A DNA stretch of 64,000 nucleotides, from NCBI GenBank assembly GCA_021299635.1, contig JAJTFA010000001.1, forward strand, positions 186,001-250,000, written 5' to 3'. This document shows, piece by piece, positions 17,719 through 25,799 of the stretch. The DNA is from Sphingobacteriales bacterium (GTDB lineage Bacteria; Bacteroidota; Bacteroidia; UKL13-3). Under the pieces are notes generated by a model that was given only the letters and a program-made list of their open reading frames with translations, was not told the DNA's origin and searched no databases. The position numbers and the translations under genes are program-made. Position 1 is the first letter of the stretch; each line of letters begins with the position of its first letter.

Positions 17719-18306
17719 ATGAAAAAGAAACTATCAAGTCTTATTTGTGCATGCTGCATCCTGGTGCAATTGCATGCCCAAGAATCAGCAGTACCAGAAA
17801 AAATAACCTATTTGGGTTTCGGTACCGGTATAAATAATAGTTGCGGTTTAATTGGTTTAAACCTGGAGCAATTTGTAGCCGGCCGTATTTCTGTTTTTGG
17901 GGCAGCCGGTATTGGTTCATGGGGATTTAAAACAGCCATTGGTGGTAGATATTATTTAGATGGTAAAACCGGAAAAGCTATTGGTGTTTCTTTTAGTAAT
18001 GCCAGTGGCTTAACTGATTTTGAGCCGGGTAATGTAAAGATTCTAGAGAACGGTCAGGAGGTAGATTCTAAGGGCAAGTTTAACCTATTGCCGGTTCAGC
18101 AAATAAATATAACATGGATTAGAATGTGGCATGTTGGTAAAACCAATCGTATGGGAATTGAATTGGGCTATTCAATAAATATAAGCGGTAAGGATAATGT
18201 TACCGGAGTAGATGTACCAAAATTAACCGATGAGTCAAGGGATAATTTTAACTTTCTTCAGCCTGGAGGGTTAATCTTTGGCTTTAGCTTTAATTTTGGA
18301 ATTTAG
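17719..18306 (+). CDS. Small exported protein, possibly an outer-membrane barrel
   Basis: 195 residues from the ATG at 17719 (a TTG 18 bp upstream is ignored). The signal peptide KKLSSLICACCILVQLHAQ ends at a typical AQ site; the cysteines are not in a clean lipobox. The mature part is Gly- and aromatic-rich with alternating hydrophobic residues (FGTGINNSCGLIGLNLEQF, GLIFGFSFNFGI) and ends in an aromatic/hydrophobic strand, as small beta-barrels do. I recognise no named family. It is convergent with phoH, with a 13-bp spacer. Confidence 0.75.
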   Translation: MKKKLSSLICACCILVQLHAQESAVPEKITYLGFGTGINNSCGLIGLNLEQFVAGRISVFGAAGIGSWGFKTAIGGRYYLDGKTGKAIGVSFSNASGLTDFEPGNVKILENGQEVDSKGKFNLLPVQQINITWIRMWHVGKTNRMGIELGYSINISGKDNVTGVDVPKLTDESRDNFNFLQPGGLIFGFSFNFGI

Positions 18307-18319
18307 TGGCTATGCCTAA

Positions 18320-19651
18320 TTATAACAAGTGATTGGCTAAATTGGCCAATTCAGAACGTTCTCCTTTTTCAAGTGTAATATGTGCATACAGTGGATTATC
18401 CTTTATGCGATCTATCAAATACGAGAGACCGTTTGATTGTGCATCCAGATAAGGGGTATCAATTTGGAAAATATCGCCTGTAAATACAATCTTACTTCCT
18501 TCGCCTGCGCGTGTGATTATTGTTTTTACTTCAAGTGGGGTAAGGTTTTGCGCTTCGTCTATAATAAACAGGATGTTTGATAAACTACGCCCGCGAATGT
18601 AGGCAAGCGGTGTTACAAGGAGTTTTTCCTGATTAACCATATCGGTTATTTTCTGATACTCTTTATCAGTTTCCTTCCATTGGTTTTGAATCAACTTTAA
18701 ATTGTCCCACAATGGCTCCATGTAAGGATTAATTTTTGATTTGATATCTCCCGGCAGATAGCCGATGTCTTTATTGCTTAGAGGTACAATAGGCCTCGCC
18801 AAATAAATTTGTCTGAAGTTTTGTTTTTGCTCCATTCCGGCTGCCAGAGCAAGCAAGGTTTTACCGGTACCTGCCACACCCTGAATAGTAACCAGCTGAA
18901 TATTTGGGTTGAGCACAGCATGCATGGCAAATGTTTGCTCTGCATTACGTGGTTTAATGCCGTATGCGTTTCGCTTATCTACCTTTTCAATGCTTTCATT
19001 TTGCGGATTATAGGTACACAAAACCGAGGTCTTATTATTCTTTAGTATAAAGTAATGGTTGGCTGATGGCTTTTCATCAAATAATAAATCATATGTAATA
19101 AAACCATCGGCATAAATCATGTCAATAATGGATTGTTTCACCCCCTCCATTGTTGTTTTGCCGGTATGAAGCGTATCCAGATTTTTTATCTTACCGGTTT
19201 CATAATCTTCTGCTGCTAAATTAAGAGATTTGGCTTTAAGCCTAAGGTTAACATCTTTTGTTACCAGCACCACTTTACGATTATTTTCCTTCTCTGAAAG
19301 GGCAAGTGCTGCATTCAGGATACGATGGTCTGCCTTGCGTTCACCAAAAACTATCTGTGCATCCACACTTGCTTTGTCTCCCATCAGTACTTTGAAACGT
19401 CCACGTCCTCTGCCATTTATCGGAATCCAATCGGTGAGTGTATATTCTCCGGAGAGTTTATCCAGGTTTCTTATAAATTCTCTTGCTTCAAAATTGATGG
19501 TATCATTGCCTTTTTTAAAATTATCCAGTTCTTCTAAAACAGTTATGGGTATTGCTACATCATGTTCCTGAAAATTATGAATGGAATTGTGATCGTATAA
19601 AAGAACAGAAGTGTCTAATACGAAAATTTTTCGCTCGCTCTTTTTTGCCAT
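18320..19651 (-). CDS. PhoH family ATPase with N-terminal PIN domain
   Basis: 443 residues. The PIN nuclease-like domain covers about 1-150, with acidic residues D13 (FVLDTSVLLYD), E40/E41 and D133 (VTKDVNLRLKA). The PhoH P-loop domain covers about 235-443, with Walker A QGVAGTGKTLLALA (257-270) and Walker B FIIDEAQNLTPLE (DEAQ 365-368). This is the YlaK-type PIN-PhoH fusion, thought to act on RNA with ATP-driven unwinding. The true substrate in Bacteroidota is not known. It is divergent from the GSCFA gene. Confidence 0.93.
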   Translation of the reverse strand: MAKKSERKIFVLDTSVLLYDHNSIHNFQEHDVAIPITVLEELDNFKKGNDTINFEAREFIRNLDKLSGEYTLTDWIPINGRGRGRFKVLMGDKASVDAQIVFGERKADHRILNAALALSEKENNRKVVLVTKDVNLRLKAKSLNLAAEDYETGKIKNLDTLHTGKTTMEGVKQSIIDMIYADGFITYDLLFDEKPSANHYFILKNNKTSVLCTYNPQNESIEKVDKRNAYGIKPRNAEQTFAMHAVLNPNIQLVTIQGVAGTGKTLLALAAGMEQKQNFRQIYLARPIVPLSNKDIGYLPGDIKSKINPYMEPLWDNLKLIQNQWKETDKEYQKITDMVNQEKLLVTPLAYIRGRSLSNILFIIDEAQNLTPLEVKTIITRAGEGSKIVFTGDIFQIDTPYLDAQSNGLSYLIDRIKDNPLYAHITLEKGERSELANLANHLL

Positions 19652-19795
19652 AATTATGGTTTAAGGGGGTAAAACATCATCAAAATCATCTATACCAAAA
19701 TTGATTATTGAATGTTAATTTTAAGATTAAAGTTGTAAACAGCTGTGGAGAATAATTTGGCTTGCTCAGGTGTCTGTGTTTTTGAGAAAGTACCT

Positions 19796-19803
19796 TATAC
19801 TTG
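19796..19803 (+). promoter_or_regulatory. Possible -7 box for the GSCFA gene (imperfect)
   Basis: TATACTTG differs from TAnnTTTG by one base and ends 4 bp before the ATG at 19808. A TCTG lies at the -33 distance (19773-19776). This is weak on its own and is listed because two other genes show the same 4-bp placement. Confidence 0.25.
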
Positions 19804-19807
19804 AACG

Positions 19808-20761
19808 ATGAAATGGATGTTGGAATTTAGTGTTCCGCAGTTAAAGAAAAAAATCAACTACAGCAAACCAATTTTGCTTTCCGGATCCTGCTTTGCAGAG
19901 CAGATGGGTAATAAACTTAGGCAGCACAGGTTCCGTATTTCTGCTAATGCTCATGGCATTCTATACAATCCTTTGAGCATGGCACTTGGTATGGCTGATT
20001 TGCTACAGGAAAGGATTTATTCTATTGCAGATCTAACGAAAGGAAACGGGTTGTGGTTTTCTTGGCAACATCATGGAAAATTTTCTGCAAATACACCGGA
20101 TGCTGCTTTAGCTATGATAAATAATGAAATTTCTGCTGCTCAGCCTACGCTTAAATCCGCTTCGCATATAGTAATTACATTGGGGTCAGCCTGGGTTTAT
20201 CAGCTAAAGTCAAGCGACATGGTTGTGGCCAATTGCCATAAAATGCCTGCGGAGCTATTTACTAAACGATTGCTAACTGTTGATGAAATTGTTGGTGCAT
20301 ATTTGGAAATGCTGCACCATCCGCTGCTGAAAGAAAAACAGATTATTCTATCTGTGAGCCCGGTTCGTTATGTGCGTGATGGTTTGGTAGAAAATAACCT
20401 AAGCAAGTCTATCTTATTACAGGCAGTGCATACCATTTGCAGGCAGCATGAAAATGCTTTTTATTTTCCGGCTTTTGAAATTATTATTGATCAACTGAGA
20501 GACTACAGATTCTTTGAAAGTGATCTAGTACATCCCAATCAACTTGCAATTGATGAAGTTTGGCAACATTTTGTTGGGGCATGCATGGATAAGCCAACAG
20601 ATGAATTTGTGAAAGAAATGGGCGAGTTGAACAAGTTGCTCTCGCATAAAGTTATTCATGCAGACACAACGCAACATCAGAGCTTTCAGAAGAAAAGATT
20701 AGCCAAAATGGAAGAGTTGAAAAGCAGATATCCGGAAATAGATTGGCGTGATTTAGGTTAA
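19808..20761 (+). CDS. GSCFA domain-containing protein
   Basis: 317 residues. The family-defining LLSGSCFAEQMGNKL is near residue 22, with the conserved Ser in a GDSL-like nucleophile position. Later blocks ITLGSAWVY, LSVSPVRYVRDG and DLVHPNQLAIDEVW (with a catalytic-looking Asp and His) fit a SGNH-hydrolase-type fold. GSCFA proteins are common in Bacteroidota and Proteobacteria, and the substrate is unknown. There is no signal peptide. The gene is convergent with the large outer-membrane gene, 14 bp away. Confidence 0.88.
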   Translation: MKWMLEFSVPQLKKKINYSKPILLSGSCFAEQMGNKLRQHRFRISANAHGILYNPLSMALGMADLLQERIYSIADLTKGNGLWFSWQHHGKFSANTPDAALAMINNEISAAQPTLKSASHIVITLGSAWVYQLKSSDMVVANCHKMPAELFTKRLLTVDEIVGAYLEMLHHPLLKEKQIILSVSPVRYVRDGLVENNLSKSILLQAVHTICRQHENAFYFPAFEIIIDQLRDYRFFESDLVHPNQLAIDEVWQHFVGACMDKPTDEFVKEMGELNKLLSHKVIHADTTQHQSFQKKRLAKMEELKSRYPEIDWRDLG

Positions 20762-20775
20762 TCTCTGGCAGTTTA

Positions 20776-23313
20776 TCAGTATTCCATATCCATTCCACCA
20801 CCCTGATTATCGCCTCGATTTGAACGCTTGCGTTTAAACAGCGATACATCCATTTCACCGAAACGCATGCTTACTGATAACCGTACAAATCGTATCTCAC
20901 GCCTGCGGCTAATATCCTGAATCAGAAAATCGCTTTCAAAAGAGGTTCCGAATCTGCGTGTGTTAAAAACATCATTTACCATGAGATTAATGGTGATGAA
21001 CTTCATGATTTCCTTATTCAGTGAAAAGTCTATACTGTATTGATCAAGTGTGGTACCTTGCGGTATTATACGAGGTGCTTCATAATTCCCATTAAGTTGA
21101 ACAGTAAAGTTTTTAGGCAACTTGTATGAAGCCATTGCTTTGGTGTTCCAGCTGAATCCCTGATTTTGAATGGTGGTATTATTTGATGAAGCATTGATAA
21201 TGGTGTAGAAAAAATTTCCGTTGATGCTTACATCCATCTTTCTTTGAAATAAACTGAAACGCACATTGTTTTCCATGCCATAATTATACTGGGTTTTCCC
21301 ATTGATAAAGGTATTAACCAGCACATTTCCGTTGGTATCTGATGCAAGTGGAAAAGCGAAATTTGTAATTGGATTCTCGGTAGCCTTCATATACACCGAT
21401 GTGAAGAAGTTGAATGCTGGGAGGATGGTATTATAATTGAATTCAACTGTATTGATAAACTCTGGGGCCAGATTAGGATTGCCGATGCGGTAATTTAGCT
21501 TATCGGCAAACATAATAAAAGGCATGGCCTGCATAAATCCGGGTCTGTTAATTTTTCGAGTAAAGTTGAGCTGAAATTCATGCAAGGCTTTTGTTCTGTT
21601 CTTGCCATCTTCCTGAATGGTTTGACCACCAATTTTTTTGTTCAGGAACAGGCTTGGGAAAAAGGATTGGTAAAGGTTACCTAAACTATCAGGATAATAA
21701 TATTCAAAACTTTGGTTCTTATTCAGCAATTCTCCTTTAAATCGAATCTGCTCAAACCTCAATCCCATTTGATAGCCAATGCCCCAAAGCATGCTGCTGT
21801 AAGTAGCATATGCCGCATTTACATAATCAGTAATGCTGTAGTCATTGGTTAGAGCAGTATCAGATGTAAAATTAGCATTGTTTAATGGGTCTCTGTAGAA
21901 AACCTCCAGTTTAGATCGGTCGATTCGGATATTGCTGCGCACCCCAAACTCCCACTTGGCAGAATCGGTTATAGGGTTCACATAATCCAGCTGAAAGGTA
22001 TAATTGTTACTATTGCCTGTACCATTGTTTTTCTGGTATTCTTCGCCTGGGGGTAGAAGCAGATTATTTTTGTCATAGTTCAGAGTTGAGAAGTTACTCA
22101 GGTTGTTGCGTTGACTGCGGCTGTAGGTAAAATCTGAGGTTAGTTCTCGGCCAATACGTGGAAATGTTTTACGAAACTGCACCTGTGAGGTGTAATTGCT
22201 CCAAGCATTATTTTGAGAGTTTGTTCTATCACCATATGAGACCAATTCTTTTAACGAATCAAGGGCATCAAAATGTTGCTTATCTATGATTTCATAAGAA
22301 CCAAACATCATGGCCTGCGAAGCGGTTATGGCGGCTCGATTAGAAATATTATAGTCAATTGCAAGCCTTCCGTTGTGCATCATGCTGGTGGCATCGTTTT
22401 CATTGCTTTGCTTAAATGAACCTGTTTCAATTTTATTTCGGAGTGAAGTTCGATTGGTATATCCTTTTGCCACATTAACAGATCGGTTAATATTGTACAT
22501 CATTCCCACATTAAATCTACCTTCTTTAATGTTCAGGTTAACCATCGCATTTTGCCTTGAAGGAAATCCGGCACCAACCGTAACCATTCCGTTGTATCCT
22601 GGCTTATTGTTTTTCTTTAGCACTACATTGATAATACCTCCAGAAGTGGATGCATCAAATTTTGCCGAGGGGTTGGTAATTACTTCTACACGGTCAATCT
22701 GATCTGCAGGAATTTGTTCCAAAGTTAATAGAGTAGGTCTGCCATCAACAAATATGGTAGGAGAGGAATTGCGCATATTCACATTTCCATCTGCGTCAAC
22801 TGTGATTCCGGGTACATTTCTCATCACATCTAAACCGGTTCCCCCTCTGGATGAAATATCTTTCTCTACATTATAAATTCTACGGTCAATGGTCATCACT
22901 ACACTGCTTTTTTCAGCCTCTATGGTTACCTCTTTCAAGGCTCTTGTATCTGGTTCAATTGCAAGATTTCCTAAATCCTGCTCGAGTAAGTTAGGCGTAA
23001 CCATTACAGGTTTATAGAGTGTTTTATAGCCGATAAATTGAATGCGTAAGCGATATCTGCCCAAAGGTAATTTGTCAAGCATAAAATCGCCATTGCTTCG
23101 AGTGAGACCTCCGCTTAATACGGTATCTTTCTGTGCACCAAGTAAGGTAATGGTGCAAAATTCAACCGGAGATTTTTTACCTGATTCAACAATTTTACCA
23201 TAAATTTTACCTATGGCAGGCGTGCGTTGCCCTCCAATGCCGGGTCTACCCTGTGCAAAGTGTATCAGAGGGAATAAAATCAATATTAAAAAGGGTAAAA
23301 TATTTTTGTTCAT
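20776..23313 (-). CDS. TonB-receptor-like outer-membrane barrel with carboxypeptidase-like N-domain
   Basis: 845 residues from the ATG at 23313, chosen because it begins a signal peptide (MNKNILPFLILILFPLIHFAQ); a longer frame to 23403 overlaps the neighbour. After the signal there is a CarboxypepD_reg-like domain (about 38-120), then a plug-like domain with VMRNVPGITVDADGNVNMR and TIFVDGRPTLL, and a large outer-membrane beta-barrel (OMP_b-brl_3 type). No SusD gene is adjacent, so it is probably not a classic polysaccharide-utilisation pair. The C-terminal ~20 residues are hydrophilic (KRKRSNRGDNQGGG), odd for a barrel end. The ligand is unknown. Confidence 0.9.
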   Translation of the reverse strand: MNKNILPFLILILFPLIHFAQGRPGIGGQRTPAIGKIYGKIVESGKKSPVEFCTITLLGAQKDTVLSGGLTRSNGDFMLDKLPLGRYRLRIQFIGYKTLYKPVMVTPNLLEQDLGNLAIEPDTRALKEVTIEAEKSSVVMTIDRRIYNVEKDISSRGGTGLDVMRNVPGITVDADGNVNMRNSSPTIFVDGRPTLLTLEQIPADQIDRVEVITNPSAKFDASTSGGIINVVLKKNNKPGYNGMVTVGAGFPSRQNAMVNLNIKEGRFNVGMMYNINRSVNVAKGYTNRTSLRNKIETGSFKQSNENDATSMMHNGRLAIDYNISNRAAITASQAMMFGSYEIIDKQHFDALDSLKELVSYGDRTNSQNNAWSNYTSQVQFRKTFPRIGRELTSDFTYSRSQRNNLSNFSTLNYDKNNLLLPPGEEYQKNNGTGNSNNYTFQLDYVNPITDSAKWEFGVRSNIRIDRSKLEVFYRDPLNNANFTSDTALTNDYSITDYVNAAYATYSSMLWGIGYQMGLRFEQIRFKGELLNKNQSFEYYYPDSLGNLYQSFFPSLFLNKKIGGQTIQEDGKNRTKALHEFQLNFTRKINRPGFMQAMPFIMFADKLNYRIGNPNLAPEFINTVEFNYNTILPAFNFFTSVYMKATENPITNFAFPLASDTNGNVLVNTFINGKTQYNYGMENNVRFSLFQRKMDVSINGNFFYTIINASSNNTTIQNQGFSWNTKAMASYKLPKNFTVQLNGNYEAPRIIPQGTTLDQYSIDFSLNKEIMKFITINLMVNDVFNTRRFGTSFESDFLIQDISRRREIRFVRLSVSMRFGEMDVSLFKRKRSNRGDNQGGGMDMEY

Positions 23314-23374
23314 GAGAGATATGGTGCGCAAATTAAGTAATCTGAAAGTATAGACAACCGCTAGTTCATAAGGT

Positions 23375-23884
23375 TTATAAGGATTGGTGGGTAAGTGTCT
23401 CAATCAGTTGAAGGTGTTGCGGATACAATTTGCAGAGCTCCTCGCGCTTGGCTAATTCAAAATCAGCAAAATCAAAACCAGGGGCTACTGTACACCCGAC
23501 CAAACTAAAACCTCCTTCTTTCTCGCAACGAGAGCCAAACCAACTGCCTGCTTTTATAACACACTGAAAATGATCGCCAGCTTCTATATTTCTTCCAAGT
23601 AGATGCTTGTGCAAATCTCCTTTTCTATCAATCTCATAAATACTTAAGGTATCGCCATCATAAAAATGCCACATTTCATCAGATGCAATACGATGTAAAG
23701 CACTGAACTGACCATACTCAAGCAGAAAGTAAATACCTGTTGATGCCGGACGATTGCCATTAAAAGCTTCGCCCAACTTATGCTGTGGCAGAATAAGATC
23801 ACTTCGGTAAGTTTCAGTAAAAGAACCACCCTCTACGTGCCGGGTTAGGTTTAATTTGCTGATGTAGAATTCAGCCTTATTCAT
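23375..23884 (-). CDS. DUF985 (cupin_5) family protein
   Basis: 169 residues. Cupin landmarks are RHVEGGSFTETYRS near the N-terminus, STGIYFLLEYGQFSALHRI, DEMWHFYDGD and VIKAGSWFGSR, then CTVAPGFDFADFELA, the ordinary DUF985 pattern. Members are small single-domain cupins of unknown reaction. The ATG overlaps the gldC stop by 4 bp (ATGA), so translation is coupled to gldC. Confidence 0.92.
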   Translation of the reverse strand: MNKAEFYISKLNLTRHVEGGSFTETYRSDLILPQHKLGEAFNGNRPASTGIYFLLEYGQFSALHRIASDEMWHFYDGDTLSIYEIDRKGDLHKHLLGRNIEAGDHFQCVIKAGSWFGSRCEKEGGFSLVGCTVAPGFDFADFELAKREELCKLYPQHLQLIETLTHQSL

Positions 23885-24249
23885 TCGTGTTTGTGGTCAG
23901 GGCCAAACACATTCAGTTTATGGCCTAACTGGTGAGCAAATTCTCTAATTTCTTCCGCTACCTCACTGTTATCAGTAGAGCGTTCGAAAGTATCTGCTAA
24001 GGTAGCTATGGTTTGAAACAGAAATAAATTCATTTCTTCTACATTCATTTCCTTCGTCCATAAATCTATTCTCAATGCGTTTTGTTGCAAGCCATCCCAT
24101 AAAGACAGAATCATGGCTTTGGCTTCCTGCTTACCTTCTATATCGGCATCGTCTGCTTCCCAATGGATGGAAACAGGCAGGTTTTCTTTGTCTAAGTTAA
24201 CATCAAATTTTATTTTTGATGTTTTGGTAATTTCATTGGTATTGCTCAT
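23881..24249 (-). CDS. gldC: Gliding motility protein GldC
   Basis: 122 residues from the ATG at 24249; a longer frame to 24327 adds a poor leader. The sequence KTSKIKFDVNLDKENLPVSI, then IHWEADDADIEGKQEAKAMI and LWDGLQQNALRIDLWTKEM matches the GldC family. GldC is cytoplasmic and was defined as an accessory factor for gliding in Flavobacterium; its mechanism is unclear. It also occurs in non-gliding Bacteroidota. No other gld gene is in the window. Confidence 0.92.
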   Translation of the reverse strand: MSNTNEITKTSKIKFDVNLDKENLPVSIHWEADDADIEGKQEAKAMILSLWDGLQQNALRIDLWTKEMNVEEMNLFLFQTIATLADTFERSTDNSEVAEEIREFAHQLGHKLNVFGPDHKHE

Positions 24250-24332
24250 GTAATTGAATCTTGACGTATTGTTGTAAAATGGTCTTACAGCTGAAACAAT
24301 AATGTTTCTGAAAAGATGTGCCGGCAAAAGTA

Positions 24333-24668
24333 TTATTCAGTTTCTAAATGCGATTGTAATTCGGTTAAAAATTTTTTCACAGCACTTAGCCTATTCACAA
24401 GTTGGGTTGTTTCGCCAGCTTTCTTATCGCGCCTCAGGGCTTCTTTTGCTCCTTTTAAGGTATAACCCTTTGTTTTTACGTAGTAATGAATGAGCTTCAG
24501 TGTATCGATATCCGATAGATGATAAGTTCTGCTGCCACCCGGTGTTTTACCCGGTTTAAAAAATGCCTCAAACTCTTTTTCCCAGAATCGAAGCAAGGAG
24601 GTGCTTTCTCCAAGTATATTGGCAACCTCGCCAATGGTATAATATTTTTTTTCAATTTCGTCAGTCAT
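24333..24668 (-). CDS. MerR-family DNA-binding protein (HTH domain only)
   Basis: 111 residues. The winged helix-turn-helix is plain: KKYYTIGEVANILGESTSLL, LRFWEKEF, PGGSRTYHLSDIDTLKLIHY, then a C-terminal helix (residues ~75-111) likely forming the dimer coiled coil. There is no effector domain. This short MerR type is widespread in Bacteroidota; its targets are unknown. It lies 34 bp after the M23 peptidase gene and 83 bp before gldC. Confidence 0.93.
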   Translation of the reverse strand: MTDEIEKKYYTIGEVANILGESTSLLRFWEKEFEAFFKPGKTPGGSRTYHLSDIDTLKLIHYYVKTKGYTLKGAKEALRRDKKAGETTQLVNRLSAVKKFLTELQSHLETE

Positions 24669-24702
24669 TGGTTCAGGTAGGGTTTATAGAAACCAAAAGA
24701 AG

Positions 24703-25674
24703 TTAGTCAAACGATTGGGTAGGCCTTTCAGACAATACGCGCATGGCTGTATATTCACTCTCTGAAAGGTCGTTGAAGAAGTAATTGATTGGATTTATTT
24801 TCTTTCCGTTCTTAATAACTTCATAATGCAGATGCGGTGCTGAAGAGAGTCCGGTATTGCCAACATATCCGATTAACTGGCCGCGTTTTATTTTTTGACC
24901 GGGTTTTACTTTAACTCTGTGTAGGTGGCCATATAATGTTTTATAGCCAAAGCCATGGTCAATCATCACGTGATTGCCGTAACCGGCCATGCCATCTTCA
25001 GGATTGATTGCACGACCATTGCCGGTGGCATAAATTGGTGTGCCGGTGGGTGCGGTAAAATCAATGCCTGTATGCATTTTATACGTTTTGTAAATGGGAT
25101 GCACGCGATAACCAAATCCGGAAGCCATGCGCCTTAAATCCTTATTTGCAACAGGTTGGATGGCGGGTATAGCTGCTAAAAAATCATTTTTATTTTCGGC
25201 CAGTTTTGCCAGTTCGTCAAATGATTTGCTTTGGATATATAGTTGCTTGGAAAGTTGGTCAACTCTTTTATGTAGGGCAATCAACTCGCCTGAACTGGCA
25301 TATCCTTTCAGTTCCGTATACTTATCAACGCCACCGTACCCGCCTTTTCTGATATTTGCCGAAATGGGATCGGCTTCAAAAATGGCTCTGTAAATGGAAG
25401 CGTCTCTATCCTGCAGTTCGCTTAGCACGCCTGAAAGTTGGTCTACTTTCTTATTCAGCAGCTCACTTTGCTCCTTATAAAGGTCTATTTCGCGCTTAAG
25501 CATTTTTTCTTTCGGAGAGTCGATGTAGTTGTAAGCCACAATCAGTAAAATGGCACCTGCTACAATGGAAGCCGACAAAAAACCAAATACACGTATAGCC
25601 AGTCCACGCACATTGGTGGTAACTTTCTCAAAGTCTAAGCTATGTGGATTATAAAAGTATTTTATTTTTGCCAT
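24703..25674 (-). CDS. M23 family (LytM-like) peptidoglycan endopeptidase or activator
   Basis: 323 residues. There is one membrane anchor at about 29-50 (GFLSASIVAGAILLIVAYNY) and a coiled coil at 57-90. The C-terminal peptidase_M23 domain shows MHTGIDFTAPTGTPIYA (His and Asp ligands), MIDHGFGYKTLYGHLH and APHLHYEVIKNG (HxH), so the zinc-site residues are kept and the enzyme is probably active. It likely trims cross-bridges during growth or division. The ATG is 26 bp from a 12-bp inverted repeat shared with the divergent alaS gene. Confidence 0.93.
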   Translation of the reverse strand: MAKIKYFYNPHSLDFEKVTTNVRGLAIRVFGFLSASIVAGAILLIVAYNYIDSPKEKMLKREIDLYKEQSELLNKKVDQLSGVLSELQDRDASIYRAIFEADPISANIRKGGYGGVDKYTELKGYASSGELIALHKRVDQLSKQLYIQSKSFDELAKLAENKNDFLAAIPAIQPVANKDLRRMASGFGYRVHPIYKTYKMHTGIDFTAPTGTPIYATGNGRAINPEDGMAGYGNHVMIDHGFGYKTLYGHLHRVKVKPGQKIKRGQLIGYVGNTGLSSAPHLHYEVIKNGKKINPINYFFNDLSESEYTAMRVLSERPTQSFD

Positions 25675-25700
25675 CTGTTTTGCTGATGCTGAAGCGTTGC

Positions 25701-25730
25701 CCTAAAAAACATAATAAGATGTTTTTTAGG
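25701..25730. repeat. 12-bp perfect inverted repeat between M23 peptidase and alaS
   Basis: The left arm CCTAAAAAACAT (25701-25712), a 6-base spacer and the right arm ATGTTTTTTAGG (25719-25730) form a perfect dyad in the 125-bp divergent region. It may be an operator or a 5' leader hairpin. It is not an ordinary terminator, because no gene ends here. Confidence 0.7.
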
Positions 25731-25799
25731 AATAAGGCGAAAGTAAGGATTAAAAAAATGCTATCAAAATGTATATTTAAACAACTGAAAACCAAATAA

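Noticed and set aside
20776-23313. A SusC/SusD polysaccharide-utilisation locus
   Set aside because: No SusD-like lipoprotein or glycoside hydrolase lies beside it; the barrel looks like the OMP_b-brl_3 type.
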